A DNA stretch of 64,000 bases from Alienimonas californiensis (GTDB lineage Bacteria > Planctomycetota > Planctomycetia > Planctomycetales > Planctomycetaceae), in assembly GCF_007743815.1 (NCBI RefSeq), contig NZ_CP036265.1, positions 708,501-772,500 on the forward strand, written 5' to 3'. Positions 28,665 through 38,927 of this stretch are shown here, one piece after another. The first letter of the stretch is position 1; each line of letters begins with the position of its first letter. The position numbers and the translations under genes were made by a program. The notes below the pieces were generated by a model. The model ran no database searches and was not told the origin of the DNA. It saw nothing but the letters and a program-made list of their open reading frames with translations.

Positions 28665-29195
28665 TCACCCCGCCGGCAGCTCGCCGATGAACGGCAGGTG
28701 CCGGTACTCGTCGTCGTGGTCGAGGCCGTAGCCGACGACGAAGCGGTCCGGGATGCGGAAGGCGTGGTAGTCCGGGGTCAGCGTCACGCCCTCGGCCGGG
28801 TCGCGGTCCTTCCACAGCAGCACGCAGGTCTTCACGCTGTTGACGTTTTCCGCGGCCAGACAGTCGATCAACGCCGTCAGGGTGCGGCCGGTGTCGAAGA
28901 TGTCGTCCACCAGCACCACGTCCCGGCCGGTGATGTCCGGCAGCAGGTTCGTGTCGATCCGCATCTCCCCCGGCGTGGTCGCCGTGCCGCGGTAGCTGCT
29001 GGCCTGCACCAGGCCCACCCGGTGCGGCACGTCGATGCGGCGCATCAGGTCCGCCACGAAGGGCAGCGACCCGTGCAGCACGCCGAGCAACGTCAGCGGT
29101 TTGCCGGCGTAGTCCGCGGCGATTTGTTTGCCGAGGCGGTCGACGGCTGCGGCGATCTCGGCCTGCGTAATCAGCGTTTTCAACGGGACGTTCAA
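28665..29195 (-). CDS. hpt: Hypoxanthine phosphoribosyltransferase
   Basis: 176 residues, typical length. It converts hypoxanthine (and guanine) plus PRPP to IMP or GMP in purine salvage, in the cytosol. The PRPP-binding loop VVLVDDIFDTGRT lies at 93-105; LGVLHGSLPFVADLMRRI (37-54) is the conserved first-loop region with a flexible SSYRG segment (67-71); the base-binding end YGLDHDDEYRHLP is also standard. The first codon at 29195 is TTG, with another TTG at 29183, and no clear Shine-Dalgarno site. It is an isolated gene between an unknown protein and an M14 peptidase. Confidence 0.93.
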   Translation of the reverse strand: MNVPLKTLITQAEIAAAVDRLGKQIAADYAGKPLTLLGVLHGSLPFVADLMRRIDVPHRVGLVQASSYRGTATTPGEMRIDTNLLPDITGRDVVLVDDIFDTGRTLTALIDCLAAENVNSVKTCVLLWKDRDPAEGVTLTPDYHAFRIPDRFVVGYGLDHDDEYRHLPFIGELPAG

Positions 29196-29286
29196 TCGAA
29201 GACACGGGACGCGGGCGAGCCCCCGCAGTCTAAAGCCGTCGCCCCCTGCCCTCCACCCCCGGCGCCCCGCCCGCCGCCGGGGCCGG

Positions 29287-30501
29287 TCAGCGGGCGAACT
29301 CCGTGGCCACGAAGGCCCGCAGCATCGCGGCGCCGTAGTCGCGGACGGCCGGCGGGTCGGCGGCGGCCTTGGGCGGGGCGAAGGGGTACTCGAAGGTCGC
29401 CGACATCACCATCCCCGGCTGAGCCCCGAACCAGCGGGAGCAGGTCGGCTTGTCCTCCTCCTTCGCCCGCAACCAGTTCAGCGGGCCGACCGGGGCGTCC
29501 TCCGCCTTCGCCGCCGCGATCGCCTTCGCCCACGCCGCGACGTTCGCCTGGTTGTTCCTCGGCAACGTTTGATAGCCGACGAAATAGGCGACTTGATGAT
29601 CCCCCATCACCAGCGTCGGGCAGTGCAGATCGACGACGTATTGAAACCCGTGCTGCGGTTGCAGCGCCCGGATCGCCTGCACCTCGGGGTACAGGCTGGT
29701 CTCGCGGTAGTCGCGGTTGTGGTCGAACGGGCGGCGGTTCTTGCCCTGATCGCCCGCCTCCACGCCGTCTTTATCGACGAACGGCACGACGTACAGCACG
29801 AACTGTTCTCGAAACGCCTGGCCGGCGTCGGAGTCCGACAGTGCCTCGCGCATCAAACCCTCCAGCACGAAGCTGGCCATCGTCTCCGCGGCGTGATGCC
29901 GGCAGGTGAATAGCACCGCGGCTTTCGGCTCCCCGTCCGGGCCGGGTCCCGGTTCGCCGATGCGGAGCAGTTCCACCTCCCGGCCGCCGCGGCTCTGCGT
30001 CAGCACGCCGGCGTGCAGGTGCGGGCCGGCGTGCTCTTTGAGGAAGCCGGCGAGGTTCGCCTCGGTGTAGGGAATGGTGACGGCGAACCGCACCGTCCCG
30101 CCGGCCTCGGCGAAGTCGTAGACGAACGCGGGGCCGAGCACGTCGGCCGTGCCCATCCAGCGCCAGGGGCCGTCCGGCGTCTCCTGAATCGCCGGGCCCT
30201 GCTTGCCGATGGCGCCGTTGGCGAAGCCGATCACCTCGTCCGGAAAGACGAAGGCGACCCGGCCCGGCGTCTCGACGGTGGCGCTGAAGTACCAATAGAA
30301 CCACGGCTGATCGCCCCGGAGGTCCGGGGCGAGCTCCACCCGCCCCGGGGCGTTCGCTTTCACCTCCACGTTCCCGCCGGGGAAGTCGGTGGAGATCGTC
30401 ACCGTTCCCTTCGCCCCTTCTTCCTCCTGGGCGAACGCGGCGGGGCCGAGCAGCAGCGCCGCGAGCAGCCACGGCAACGGGCAGGCGGGGGAAGCGGTCA
30501 T
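29287..30501 (-). CDS. Secreted M14-family zinc carboxypeptidase
   Basis: 404 residues. A signal peptide (hydrophobic 9-24, ending AFA|Q) is followed by an N-terminal beta domain of about 130 residues typical of cytosolic carboxypeptidase-like M14 enzymes. The zinc ligands are His203 and Glu206 (HHAAE), with His293 (DLHC); the catalytic glutamate is Glu371 in SATFEYPF. The pattern NRDY near 262-265 corresponds to the substrate-binding Asn-Arg. It would trim C-terminal residues from peptides or process glutamylated chains in the periplasm. Start ATG 30501. All catalytic residues are present, so it should be active. Confidence 0.9.
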   Translation of the reverse strand: MTASPACPLPWLLAALLLGPAAFAQEEEGAKGTVTISTDFPGGNVEVKANAPGRVELAPDLRGDQPWFYWYFSATVETPGRVAFVFPDEVIGFANGAIGKQGPAIQETPDGPWRWMGTADVLGPAFVYDFAEAGGTVRFAVTIPYTEANLAGFLKEHAGPHLHAGVLTQSRGGREVELLRIGEPGPGPDGEPKAAVLFTCRHHAAETMASFVLEGLMREALSDSDAGQAFREQFVLYVVPFVDKDGVEAGDQGKNRRPFDHNRDYRETSLYPEVQAIRALQPQHGFQYVVDLHCPTLVMGDHQVAYFVGYQTLPRNNQANVAAWAKAIAAAKAEDAPVGPLNWLRAKEEDKPTCSRWFGAQPGMVMSATFEYPFAPPKAAADPPAVRDYGAAMLRAFVATEFAR

Positions 30502-30629
30502 GGCGGGAATTCCCCGGGGGAAGGCGAGCGGCCCAGCCGTTAGCCTAGCGGTCGCCGATCTTTCGCACCCCTGTCCGCCCCCTGCCCGTCGCCGCCGATC
30601 GCCCCGCCGCTGTTTGGACCGACGCCGTC

Positions 30630-31313
30630 GTGGAGGGCGTGCCGGTCCGTCTGTACGAACCCTCGCAGGCGCCGGCGGGGGGCGTGGTCTGGCTGGCGGA
30701 CTTCGACGGCCTCACCCCTGAATTGCTGCCCGGCTGGGCCGAACCACTGAGCCGCCGCGGCGTGCGGGTCGTCTGCCCGACCCCCGGGCCGACCTGGTGG
30801 CTGGACCGGCCGGACCCGGCGTTCCACGAGGAAAAGAGCCGCACCGCGTGGCGGTGGCTGCGGGAGGCGCTGGCCCCGTGGGCGGCGGAGCGGTTCGAGG
30901 GGCCGCTCGCTTGGGCCGGCGCCGGGGCCGGCGGGCAGGCGGCGATCCGGGCGGGGTTCAAGAAGAGCGGCACCCCCGCGGTCTGGGCCTACGCCCCGGC
31001 GGTGGCGCTGGACGCCGTCTTTGGCCGCGGCAGCACGCTGGACAGGCTCTTCGACAACGAGGAGCAGGCCCGCGTCGCCGGGGTGCTGACGGACGTGAAC
31101 CCCCTCGCCCGCCCCCGGCGCCTGCACCTTGCCGGCGACCCGGGGGAGGTCTGGTTCCCCGGGGCCGAGTTGCTGGTCGAAAAGCTCCGCAGCGGTGGCG
31201 TGCCTGTGGACACTGACTTCGAGACTCGCCACGCCTCCCGCGAAGCGGCGTTGAACGCCGCGGGGGCGGGGGCGGTCCGGCTGCTGGCGGACGCCCTCAC
31301 GTTCGCGGCGTGA
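30630..31313 (+). CDS. Alpha/beta-hydrolase-like protein lacking a visible nucleophile
   Basis: 227 residues from a GTG at 30630. The strand order (VVWLADFDG, then VRVVCPTPG, then GPLAWAGAGAGGQAAI) follows the alpha/beta-hydrolase fold seen in esterase D-type proteins. Where the nucleophile elbow G-x-S-x-G is expected (about 95-103) the sequence is WAGAGAGGQ, without Ser, Cys or Asp. A late acidic residue and a histidine near FETRHASREA could be remnants of the triad. It is probably a non-catalytic relative, or the fold call is wrong. The sulfatase follows after 79 bases on the same strand. Confidence 0.72.
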   Translation: MEGVPVRLYEPSQAPAGGVVWLADFDGLTPELLPGWAEPLSRRGVRVVCPTPGPTWWLDRPDPAFHEEKSRTAWRWLREALAPWAAERFEGPLAWAGAGAGGQAAIRAGFKKSGTPAVWAYAPAVALDAVFGRGSTLDRLFDNEEQARVAGVLTDVNPLARPRRLHLAGDPGEVWFPGAELLVEKLRSGGVPVDTDFETRHASREAALNAAGAGAVRLLADALTFAA

Positions 31314-31392
31314 CTTCGGGGACGGGAGCCCCGGCGGGGGTTCCGCGTTAGGATCGGGACCTTCCGATCCATCGCCTGTTGGGGAACGCCCG

Positions 31393-32754
31393 ATGACGCC
31401 GCTGTTGCTCGCCGCCTGTCTGCTCGGGGCGGACCCCGCCGAAACCGGGGACCGTCCCGCCGCGGAGCGGCCGAACGTGTTGCTGATCCTCTCGGACGAT
31501 CAGGCCTGGGACGACTACGGCTTCCTCGGCAGCGAGCACGCCCACACGCCGCATCTGGACCGGCTGGCGGGGCAGTCGCGGACCTTCCCGCACGGCTACG
31601 TGCCGACGAGCCTGTGCCGGCCGAGCCTCGCCTCGATCCTCACCGGGCGGTACGCGCATCAACACGGCATCACCGGCAACGACCCGGCCGTCCCGGCCGG
31701 ACTGCCCCGCAAGCCGACGCATCAGACCCGTGTTCCGGAGTACCTCGACCTGCGGCGGGCGATGAACCGCACGCTGGCGGACGATCCGCAGCTCTCCACG
31801 TTGTTGCAGGACGCCGGCTATCACACGTTGCAGACGGGCAAATGGTGGGAGGGCGACCCGACCGACTTCGGCTTCACCGCCGCGATGACCCACGGCGAGA
31901 TGACCCGCGGCGGCCGGCACGGCGACGAGGGACTGAAGATCACCCGCGACGGCCAACCCTCGCCGGACCTCGGCCCGCTGCCGGCCTTCATGGACGAGGC
32001 GGACGCCGCCGGCGCCCCGTGGTTCGTCTGGTACGCCCCGTTCCTGCCGCACACCCCGCACGATCCGCCGCAGCGGTTGCTGGCGAAGTACCGGGACCGG
32101 GTGGAGGCGGGCGAACTGACCCTCAGCGAGGCGAAGTACTTCGCCAACGTGGAACGCTTTGACGAAGCCGTCGGCACTGTGCTGGCCGAGGTGGACCGTC
32201 GCGGGGCTGAGAACACGTTGGTCGTCTACGCCTGCGACAACGGCTGGATCACGCTGCCGGAACGCAGCGCCTACGCCCCCCGCAGCAAGCGGAGCCCGCA
32301 CGAGGGCGGCGTCCGCACCCCGATCATGCTGCGGCGGACCGGGGCGATCACACCGGAACGGCATGAGACGCCCGTCAGCACCGTGGACCTGGCCCGCACG
32401 ATCCTGACGCACTGCGACGTGGCCGTGCCGGAGACGGTGGGCGGCATGAACCTTCTCAATAACGCCGCCGTCGCCGATCGCGGCCCGGTGTTCGGGGAGA
32501 TCTTTGAGCACGACCAGCCCTTCCCCGCCCCAGTGGCCGACGGGCTGATGTTTCGCTGGGTGGTGGACGGGAACTGGAAGCTGATCCTCCCGCACGCCCC
32601 GCACTTCTCCAAGGGCGAGCCGCCGACGGAGCTGTATGACCTGTCCGCCGACCCGCACGAGACGCGGAACCTCGCGGAGGAGAACCCGCAGCAGGTCGCC
32701 CGGCTGACAGCCCTGCTGAACGCCTGGTGGGACCCGACCGCCGCGAACGACTGA
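31393..32754 (+). CDS. Sulfatase (arylsulfatase/alkaline phosphatase superfamily)
   Basis: 453 residues with a short N-terminal hydrophobic stretch that may be a signal peptide (LLLAACLLGA). NVLLILSDDQ (28-37) gives the metal-binding Asp pair. SLCRPSLASILTG (73-84) is the formylglycine region with Cys75, but Leu79 replaces the usual Arg of C-x-P-x-R. FLPHTPHDPP and the late DNG (230s) supply further conserved sites. Sulfatases hydrolyse sulfate esters of polysaccharides and are highly expanded in planctomycetes. Whether the altered motif is still matured by the formylglycine enzyme is not known. The bidirectional terminator at 32776 follows. Confidence 0.9.
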   Translation: MTPLLLAACLLGADPAETGDRPAAERPNVLLILSDDQAWDDYGFLGSEHAHTPHLDRLAGQSRTFPHGYVPTSLCRPSLASILTGRYAHQHGITGNDPAVPAGLPRKPTHQTRVPEYLDLRRAMNRTLADDPQLSTLLQDAGYHTLQTGKWWEGDPTDFGFTAAMTHGEMTRGGRHGDEGLKITRDGQPSPDLGPLPAFMDEADAAGAPWFVWYAPFLPHTPHDPPQRLLAKYRDRVEAGELTLSEAKYFANVERFDEAVGTVLAEVDRRGAENTLVVYACDNGWITLPERSAYAPRSKRSPHEGGVRTPIMLRRTGAITPERHETPVSTVDLARTILTHCDVAVPETVGGMNLLNNAAVADRGPVFGEIFEHDQPFPAPVADGLMFRWVVDGNWKLILPHAPHFSKGEPPTELYDLSADPHETRNLAEENPQQVARLTALLNAWWDPTAAND

Positions 32755-32775
32755 CGGCGCAACCGACGGCGCAAA

Positions 32776-32811
32776 CGTAACGCCGAGGCCCCGCGGGGCC
32801 TCGGCGTTACG
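32776..32811. terminator. Bidirectional terminator between the sulfatase and tRNA-Ser
   Basis: A perfect 17-bp palindrome stem (32776-32792 with 32795-32811, CGTAACGCCGAGG core) with only two bases between the arms. It sits 21 bases after the sulfatase stop and 18 bases beyond the 3' end of the leftward tRNA, so it can serve both convergent genes. Confidence 0.75.
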
Positions 32812-32829
32812 GCACGTCTGCTTTATGAG

Positions 32830-32916
32830 CGGAGAGGGGGGGATTCGAACCCCCGGTCCCCGTGAAGGGACACAGCATTTCCAATGCTGCACAATCGACC
32901 ACTCTGCCACCTCTCC
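32830..32916 (-). tRNA. tRNA-Ser, anticodon GGA
   Basis: An 87-base tRNA read leftward. The acceptor stem GGAGAGG (32916-32910) pairs with CCTCTCC (32837-32831), with discriminator G at 32830. The anticodon GGA is at 32882-32880. A long variable arm (GTCCCTTCACGGGGAC) marks a class II tRNA, as for serine. The T arm carries GGTTCGAATCC. CCA is not encoded. It would read UCC and UCU codons. Confidence 0.95.
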
Positions 32917-33085
32917 GGGGTCCGCGACGAGGGTTCCCCGGGGGAACCGCCGACGAACGGGCGGGCAATGATAGCATCGGCGACGCGGCGTCGTCACCGT
33001 ATGCGGGGCGCTCTGTCCGGAAAATCTCTCCGGACCGCCCCGCTCGTCTGTCTGACAACCCGGCTTCCGTCTTGGTTCGCTCGCC

Positions 33086-34174
33086 ATGGCCGCGGAATCT
33101 CCCTCGTTTCCCGACGCCGGCCCCCCCGGGGGCAACTCCGTGCGCGGAGCCCCGTCCGTGCGCGGAGCCCCAGACGCCGCGGCGGACTGGCTGACGGTCC
33201 GCGTCGCCCTGACCGCCGCGGTCGTGGCGGCGCTGATGCTGGTGTGGAGCGGTTGGCGCTGGTGGAGCGCCCCGCCGACGGAGTCGGCCGCCGTCAGCCC
33301 GACCCGCCTGGGCGTCCTGTTCAGCCCCTATCCCGTGCCCCCCGCCGACGGTTCGACCGCCGACGGTTCGACCGACCTCGCGGACCGGGCGGGGTTGCTG
33401 GTGACCGCGGTCGACGCCTACGGCGCCGTGCGGCGCTCCGGCGGGCGGGTGGGCGACGTCTGGCTGACCGTCGCCGGTCAACCGCTGTGCGACGACGTCG
33501 ATCCGCAGGCGGCGGCCGAGCGGGTGCACCTCATCCGGCGGGCGCTGGGCCCCGGGTTCGCGATGGAGGTGGAACTGCTCCGCGGCGACGAACTGCGAAC
33601 AATCGTGTTGCGGGCCGATGCCCCGGAGCACGACGGCCCCCCGCCCTACGCGCCCGTCTGGCCGCGCGACCTGCCCTACGACCGCGGCCTGATGGGGGCG
33701 GAACTGATCGCCTTCGCCTCCCTCGAACCGGGCTCCCTGCCCGGGGTCCTCGTCGGCTCGACGGTTCCGGGCGGCCCGGCGGATCAGGCCGGCGTGCGGG
33801 CGGGCGATCGACTCGTGGGCCTCGCCCGGCCCGACGGGGCGGCGTCCTCGATGGCCGCCGCCCTCTCCCGGCTCCTCACCCCGCTCCGTCCGGTCTCCCC
33901 GGAATCCGGCGCCCCTGGACACGGCGCCGGGCAGTCGGTTGCCGACGAATCAGTCGCCGACGAATCCAGCGCCGACGGTGCGGCGACCGTCGAACCGTTG
34001 CGGGCGACGATCGGCGATCCCGCCGACTGGTTCGCCGTCGCCCGCCATATTCGCCCCGGGGAACTCGTCTCCGTGGACCTGCTGCGTCGCGGGCGACCGC
34101 TGTCGCTGCAAGTGCGGTTCGTGGCGGAAAGAGAACTGCCGCGGGTCCGCCGCCTCGCCCCGCTCGGTTTGTAA
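33086..34174 (+). CDS. Membrane-anchored PDZ-domain protein
   Basis: 362 residues. One membrane segment (about 38-58, VRVALTAAVVAALMLVWSGW) is followed by an extracytoplasmic portion. A PDZ-like domain spans roughly 205-340: GSTVPGGPADQAGVRAGDRLVG is the typical PDZ strand-loop, and a first partial PDZ-like region (RSGGRVGDVWLTVAGQPL) lies near 115-135. No protease domain is fused, so it may act as an adaptor. Three short tandem duplications are visible in the gene: SVRGAP twice (about 17-29), ADGST twice (about 90-99) and ADES repeated (about 287-299). Start ATG 33086. Confidence 0.77.
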   Translation: MAAESPSFPDAGPPGGNSVRGAPSVRGAPDAAADWLTVRVALTAAVVAALMLVWSGWRWWSAPPTESAAVSPTRLGVLFSPYPVPPADGSTADGSTDLADRAGLLVTAVDAYGAVRRSGGRVGDVWLTVAGQPLCDDVDPQAAAERVHLIRRALGPGFAMEVELLRGDELRTIVLRADAPEHDGPPPYAPVWPRDLPYDRGLMGAELIAFASLEPGSLPGVLVGSTVPGGPADQAGVRAGDRLVGLARPDGAASSMAAALSRLLTPLRPVSPESGAPGHGAGQSVADESVADESSADGAATVEPLRATIGDPADWFAVARHIRPGELVSVDLLRRGRPLSLQVRFVAERELPRVRRLAPLGL

Positions 34175-34236
34175 CTCCGGCGCCACGGCGACCGTGGGCC
34201 GGTCAAAACGGCCGACGGCGCCCGGTCCGCGGCGGC

Positions 34237-34509
34237 TCAGCGGGCGGCGACGGTCAGGCGGTTCCGCACGAAGGCGCCGCTGCGGCCCAGGGCGCCCATG
34301 ACGGCCTGCTGGGCGAGCTGTTTGTGGTGCCAGCTCGGCACAGCGCCGGAGAGGACGACGGCGTCGCCCTCGTCCGTGTTTTCCACGGTGCAGAACACCG
34401 GCTGGGTGCGGAAGTGGGAGCTGCTCGCAAGCGCCCCGGAGGCCCGGCGATGCAGGTCCTGGGCGAGGTTGGCGTGCGGGCGGTCGAGCAGAAAAGCGGC
34501 GGCGGCCAT
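34237..34509 (-). CDS. BON-domain protein
   Basis: A 90-residue single BON domain (found in osmotically induced OsmY, secretins and channels, thought to bind phospholipid). The pattern VENTDEGDAVVLSGAVPSWHHK, followed by AQQAVMGALGRSGAFVRNRLTV, is the usual alpha-beta-beta-alpha-beta order with the conserved Gly of the beta turn. No signal peptide is seen, so a cytosolic location or an unrecognised export signal is implied. Start ATG 34509. It converges with the PDZ gene, stops 62 bases apart. Confidence 0.77.
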   Translation of the reverse strand: MAAAAFLLDRPHANLAQDLHRRASGALASSSHFRTQPVFCTVENTDEGDAVVLSGAVPSWHHKQLAQQAVMGALGRSGAFVRNRLTVAAR

Positions 34510-34840
34510 GACGAATTCCGGAGCGGGAGGCGGAACGGTGCGGAGGTGGGTCGAGGGAGGGCGACGCCGGAGCGTGCAAACCCGATTCCAAATCGGGCGA
34601 ACTCCCTGATGCGTGCGGGGAACGTGGCGTTTTCACCACGTCGCCGGCACGTCTCTGGAACTTAGGTCACGCTGAGCCGTGCGGAGGAGATTGGTTCCTG
34701 CAAAACTTTCGCGCGGCCCCGCCCGCCGAACGGGCGGGTCGGCAGGCGCGGTTCCGCCGCCCGGCGGAGGGCTCCCCATCGGTTCCTCCCGTCCCTCGGG
34801 GGGCTGACGCCCCGCCGCTCGCCTCGTTCAACCTGTCGCC
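34510..34840. other. Divergent intergenic region without a gene
   Basis: About 330 bases between the leftward BON gene and the rightward membrane-protein gene, where both promoters must lie. I see only short hairpins: CCGATTCCAAATCGG near 34581-34595, and CCGCCCG pairing with CGGGCGG near 34727-34740. No tRNA or conserved frame could be found. Confidence 0.4.
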
Positions 34841-35539
34841 ATGACGACCGCCGCCCCCACCGTCGCCGCGACGGCGTCCTCCCCCCGCCGGGTGCCGTGG
34901 CCGGTGGCGGCGGTCTACACGGCGTTTCTCGCCGTGCTGGTGCCGGTCTACTGGGTCTCCTACGGGCCGACGAACTTCCTGTACTTCTGCGACCTAGCCC
35001 TGTTCCTGGCGCTGATCAGCGTCTGGACGAACCGGGCCCTGCCGGCGAGCGCCGCGGCGGTGGGCATCCTGGTCCCGCAGGCGGTGTGGGTGGCGGACTT
35101 CTTCGTCACGCTGGCCGGCGGGAGACTGCTGGGCATGACGGATTATATGTTCGCGGACACTTCGCCGTTCCTGCGGGGACTGAGCTTCTTCCACTTCTGG
35201 CTGCCCTTCCTGCTGGCGTACCTCGTCTGGAAGCTGGGGTACGACCGGCGGGGGCTGGCCGTGTGGACCGTCCTCGCCTGGGCGGCGCTGCTGATCGCCT
35301 ACTTCCTGCTGCCGGGGCCGGGGGCCGCGGTCGAAAAGGGCACGCCGGTGAACGTGAACTACGTGTTCGGCGCCTCCGAGACGGAACCGCAAACGCTGGT
35401 CCCGCCGCTCGTCTGGTTCGGCGGGCTGCTGGTCGGGCTGCCGCTGCTGGTGTTCGTGCCCACGCACTTCGCCCTGCGGGCGTTGTGCGCAGACGCCACG
35501 CCGGGAAGCGACGTTTCCGGTCGTCGGCGACCGGCTTAG
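34841..35539 (+). CDS. Multi-pass membrane protein of unknown function
   Basis: 232 residues with about six hydrophobic segments: 20-40, 45-63, 70-92, 118-133, 143-160 and 185-207. FFHFWLPFLLAYLVWKLGYD is a recognisable conserved stretch in planctomycete hypothetical membrane proteins, as far as I recall. There are no transporter signatures. The end is basic. Start ATG 34841. It lies 51 bases before cysS on the same strand and may be co-transcribed with it, but this gives no functional clue. Confidence 0.72.
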   Translation: MTTAAPTVAATASSPRRVPWPVAAVYTAFLAVLVPVYWVSYGPTNFLYFCDLALFLALISVWTNRALPASAAAVGILVPQAVWVADFFVTLAGGRLLGMTDYMFADTSPFLRGLSFFHFWLPFLLAYLVWKLGYDRRGLAVWTVLAWAALLIAYFLLPGPGAAVEKGTPVNVNYVFGASETEPQTLVPPLVWFGGLLVGLPLLVFVPTHFALRALCADATPGSDVSGRRRPA

Positions 35540-35590
35540 ACTGCCGCCCCCCCAGCCGACACCGACGGACCGACCCCGCTTCCCCACGTC

Positions 35591-37105
<1,515 letters not shown>

Positions 37106-37203
37106 CGGCCTCGGCAGGTCTCCTTCGGCAGGGCAGCCCCGCGTGAGTTTGTTCGCCGTGGGGCGGAGCCCTACGCTGCGCGCGTCCCCCTCAGGAGCGC
37201 TTC

Positions 37204-38808
37204 GTGTCCGTCGACGCCCCGCCACTCGCCGACGCCCCGCCGCCCGCCGGCAAGGCGTCCAGTTACGACGTGGTGCCGTACGTCGATCATTCAGTCTCCG
37301 TGGCCCATCCCGGCCGGATGGCAGCGGTGGGCCGGCTGTTCGGCCTGGAGCCGCCCCCCGTCGAGACCGCCCGCGTGCTGGAACTGGGGTGCGCCGCCGG
37401 GGCGAACCTGCTGGCACTGGCGAACGTCTATCCCGACGCGACATTTCTGGGGCTCGACCTGTCCCGGGTGCAGATCGACGCCGGCGCCGCGGTCGCCGCA
37501 CAGTTGGGGCTGACGAACCTCGAACTGCGCTATCAGGATCTGGCGGAGTTCACGCCAGAGGAGCCGTTCGATTATATCCTCTGCCACGGCGTCTTCAGTT
37601 GGGTGCCGGACGCGGTCCGGGCGCGGATTCTGGAGATCGTCCGGGAATCGCTCTCCCCGCAGGGGATCGCGTACGTCAGCTACAACGCCCTGCCCGGCTG
37701 GCACAGCGGCGGCATGGCCCGGGAGATGATGCTCTATCACCTCGAGGGGCAGGCGGACGCCGCCGATCCCAAGAGCCGCCTCGAACACGCCTGGGGCATT
37801 TTGAAATTTATGGCGGAGAACGTCCCCCCGCGCGCCGAGTCCCACCGCGCCGTCCTGAACGCGTTTCATAAAGTCTTCGAGGAGAACGCGGACAGCTACC
37901 TGTTCCACGACTTCCTCGAAGACGAGAACCGGCCGTTTTATTTCCACGAGTTCGCCTCGCTGCTGGCGGAGCATGATCTGGCCTATCTGGGCGAGCCGGA
38001 GGGCGATTCGCTGGTGGGGTTGGACGTCAGCCCGGAGATCAAACGCACGCTGGCGGCTCTCTCCGACGATCCGCTGCGGCGCGAGCAGTACGGGGACTTC
38101 CTGCGGTGCCGCAACTTTCGGCGCTCGCTGATCGTCCGGGGCGAGGCGGCGATCGACCGCGAGTCGCCCGCCTCCCGGATCGACGATCTGTTCGTCCTCT
38201 GCCCGCTGCGGGAGGTCCCCGCGGAGGCGGCCGGCGACGACGTCCCGGCGCCGGGCGTGCGGCGGTTTGCGACGCCGGACGGCGACCGCGCCGTCGACAC
38301 CCCCGACCCGGCGCTGGCGGCGGCGCTGACCCGCCTCGCGGAGCGCTGGCCCGCGGCGATCCCGGTGGGCGCGTTGGTGCGCGAGGCCGTGCAGGAGGCG
38401 GGCGGAGACGCCGAAGACCTGCGGAACGGGATCTCCACGCTGTTCGGCCAAAGCCTGCTGAAGCTGTTCAGCGCCCCGCCGCCGCTGGCCAGCGTGCTCT
38501 CCGAGCGGCCGGTCGGCGATCCGTTGGCCCGGTTGCGGGCGGCGCACGGCCGCGAGCAGGTGACCTCGCGGCTGCACGTGGAGATTCGCCTGCCGGACCT
38601 GGCCCGCTGGGTCCTGCCGCGGCTGGACGGGACGCGGGACGCCGCGGCGCTGGTGGAGGAACTGGCCGAGGGCGCGGTCCGCGGGGAACCGGCGTTGCAG
38701 TACGAGGGTCAGCCGGTCGCCGACCTCGCCCTCGCCCGCCGCCTGCTGGAGCCCCAGATCGCGTCGACTCTGGACTGCCTCCGCACCCTCGGCCTGCTGG
38801 CGGCGTGA
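37204..38808 (+). CDS. Class I SAM-dependent methyltransferase with methyltransferase regulatory domain
   Basis: 534 residues. The N-terminal Rossmann methyltransferase shows motif I VLELGCAAGANLL (58-70) and the acidic strand-2 end GLDLS. After about residue 215 a regulatory domain of the PF10119 kind follows (HDFLEDENRPFYFHEFASL). The C-terminal 200 residues have a winged-helix look, as in related predicted protein lysine methyltransferases. The substrate is unknown. The GTG at 37204 has AGGAG seven bases upstream. KdsD follows 119 bases downstream on the same strand. The architecture is the usual one for this family in Gram-negative bacteria. Confidence 0.88.
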   Translation: MSVDAPPLADAPPPAGKASSYDVVPYVDHSVSVAHPGRMAAVGRLFGLEPPPVETARVLELGCAAGANLLALANVYPDATFLGLDLSRVQIDAGAAVAAQLGLTNLELRYQDLAEFTPEEPFDYILCHGVFSWVPDAVRARILEIVRESLSPQGIAYVSYNALPGWHSGGMAREMMLYHLEGQADAADPKSRLEHAWGILKFMAENVPPRAESHRAVLNAFHKVFEENADSYLFHDFLEDENRPFYFHEFASLLAEHDLAYLGEPEGDSLVGLDVSPEIKRTLAALSDDPLRREQYGDFLRCRNFRRSLIVRGEAAIDRESPASRIDDLFVLCPLREVPAEAAGDDVPAPGVRRFATPDGDRAVDTPDPALAAALTRLAERWPAAIPVGALVREAVQEAGGDAEDLRNGISTLFGQSLLKLFSAPPPLASVLSERPVGDPLARLRAAHGREQVTSRLHVEIRLPDLARWVLPRLDGTRDAAALVEELAEGAVRGEPALQYEGQPVADLALARRLLEPQIASTLDCLRTLGLLAA

Positions 38809-38927
38809 CGGGGCGTGACGGGGGCGGTTCGACTCCGACGGTTCGCCGGGGTCAAGCTCCCCTTCACCCCGGTCCCGCGGTCGCACTATAACTAGGGGGC
38901 TCCCCGCCCCTCCCGGACGCCGCGCCC

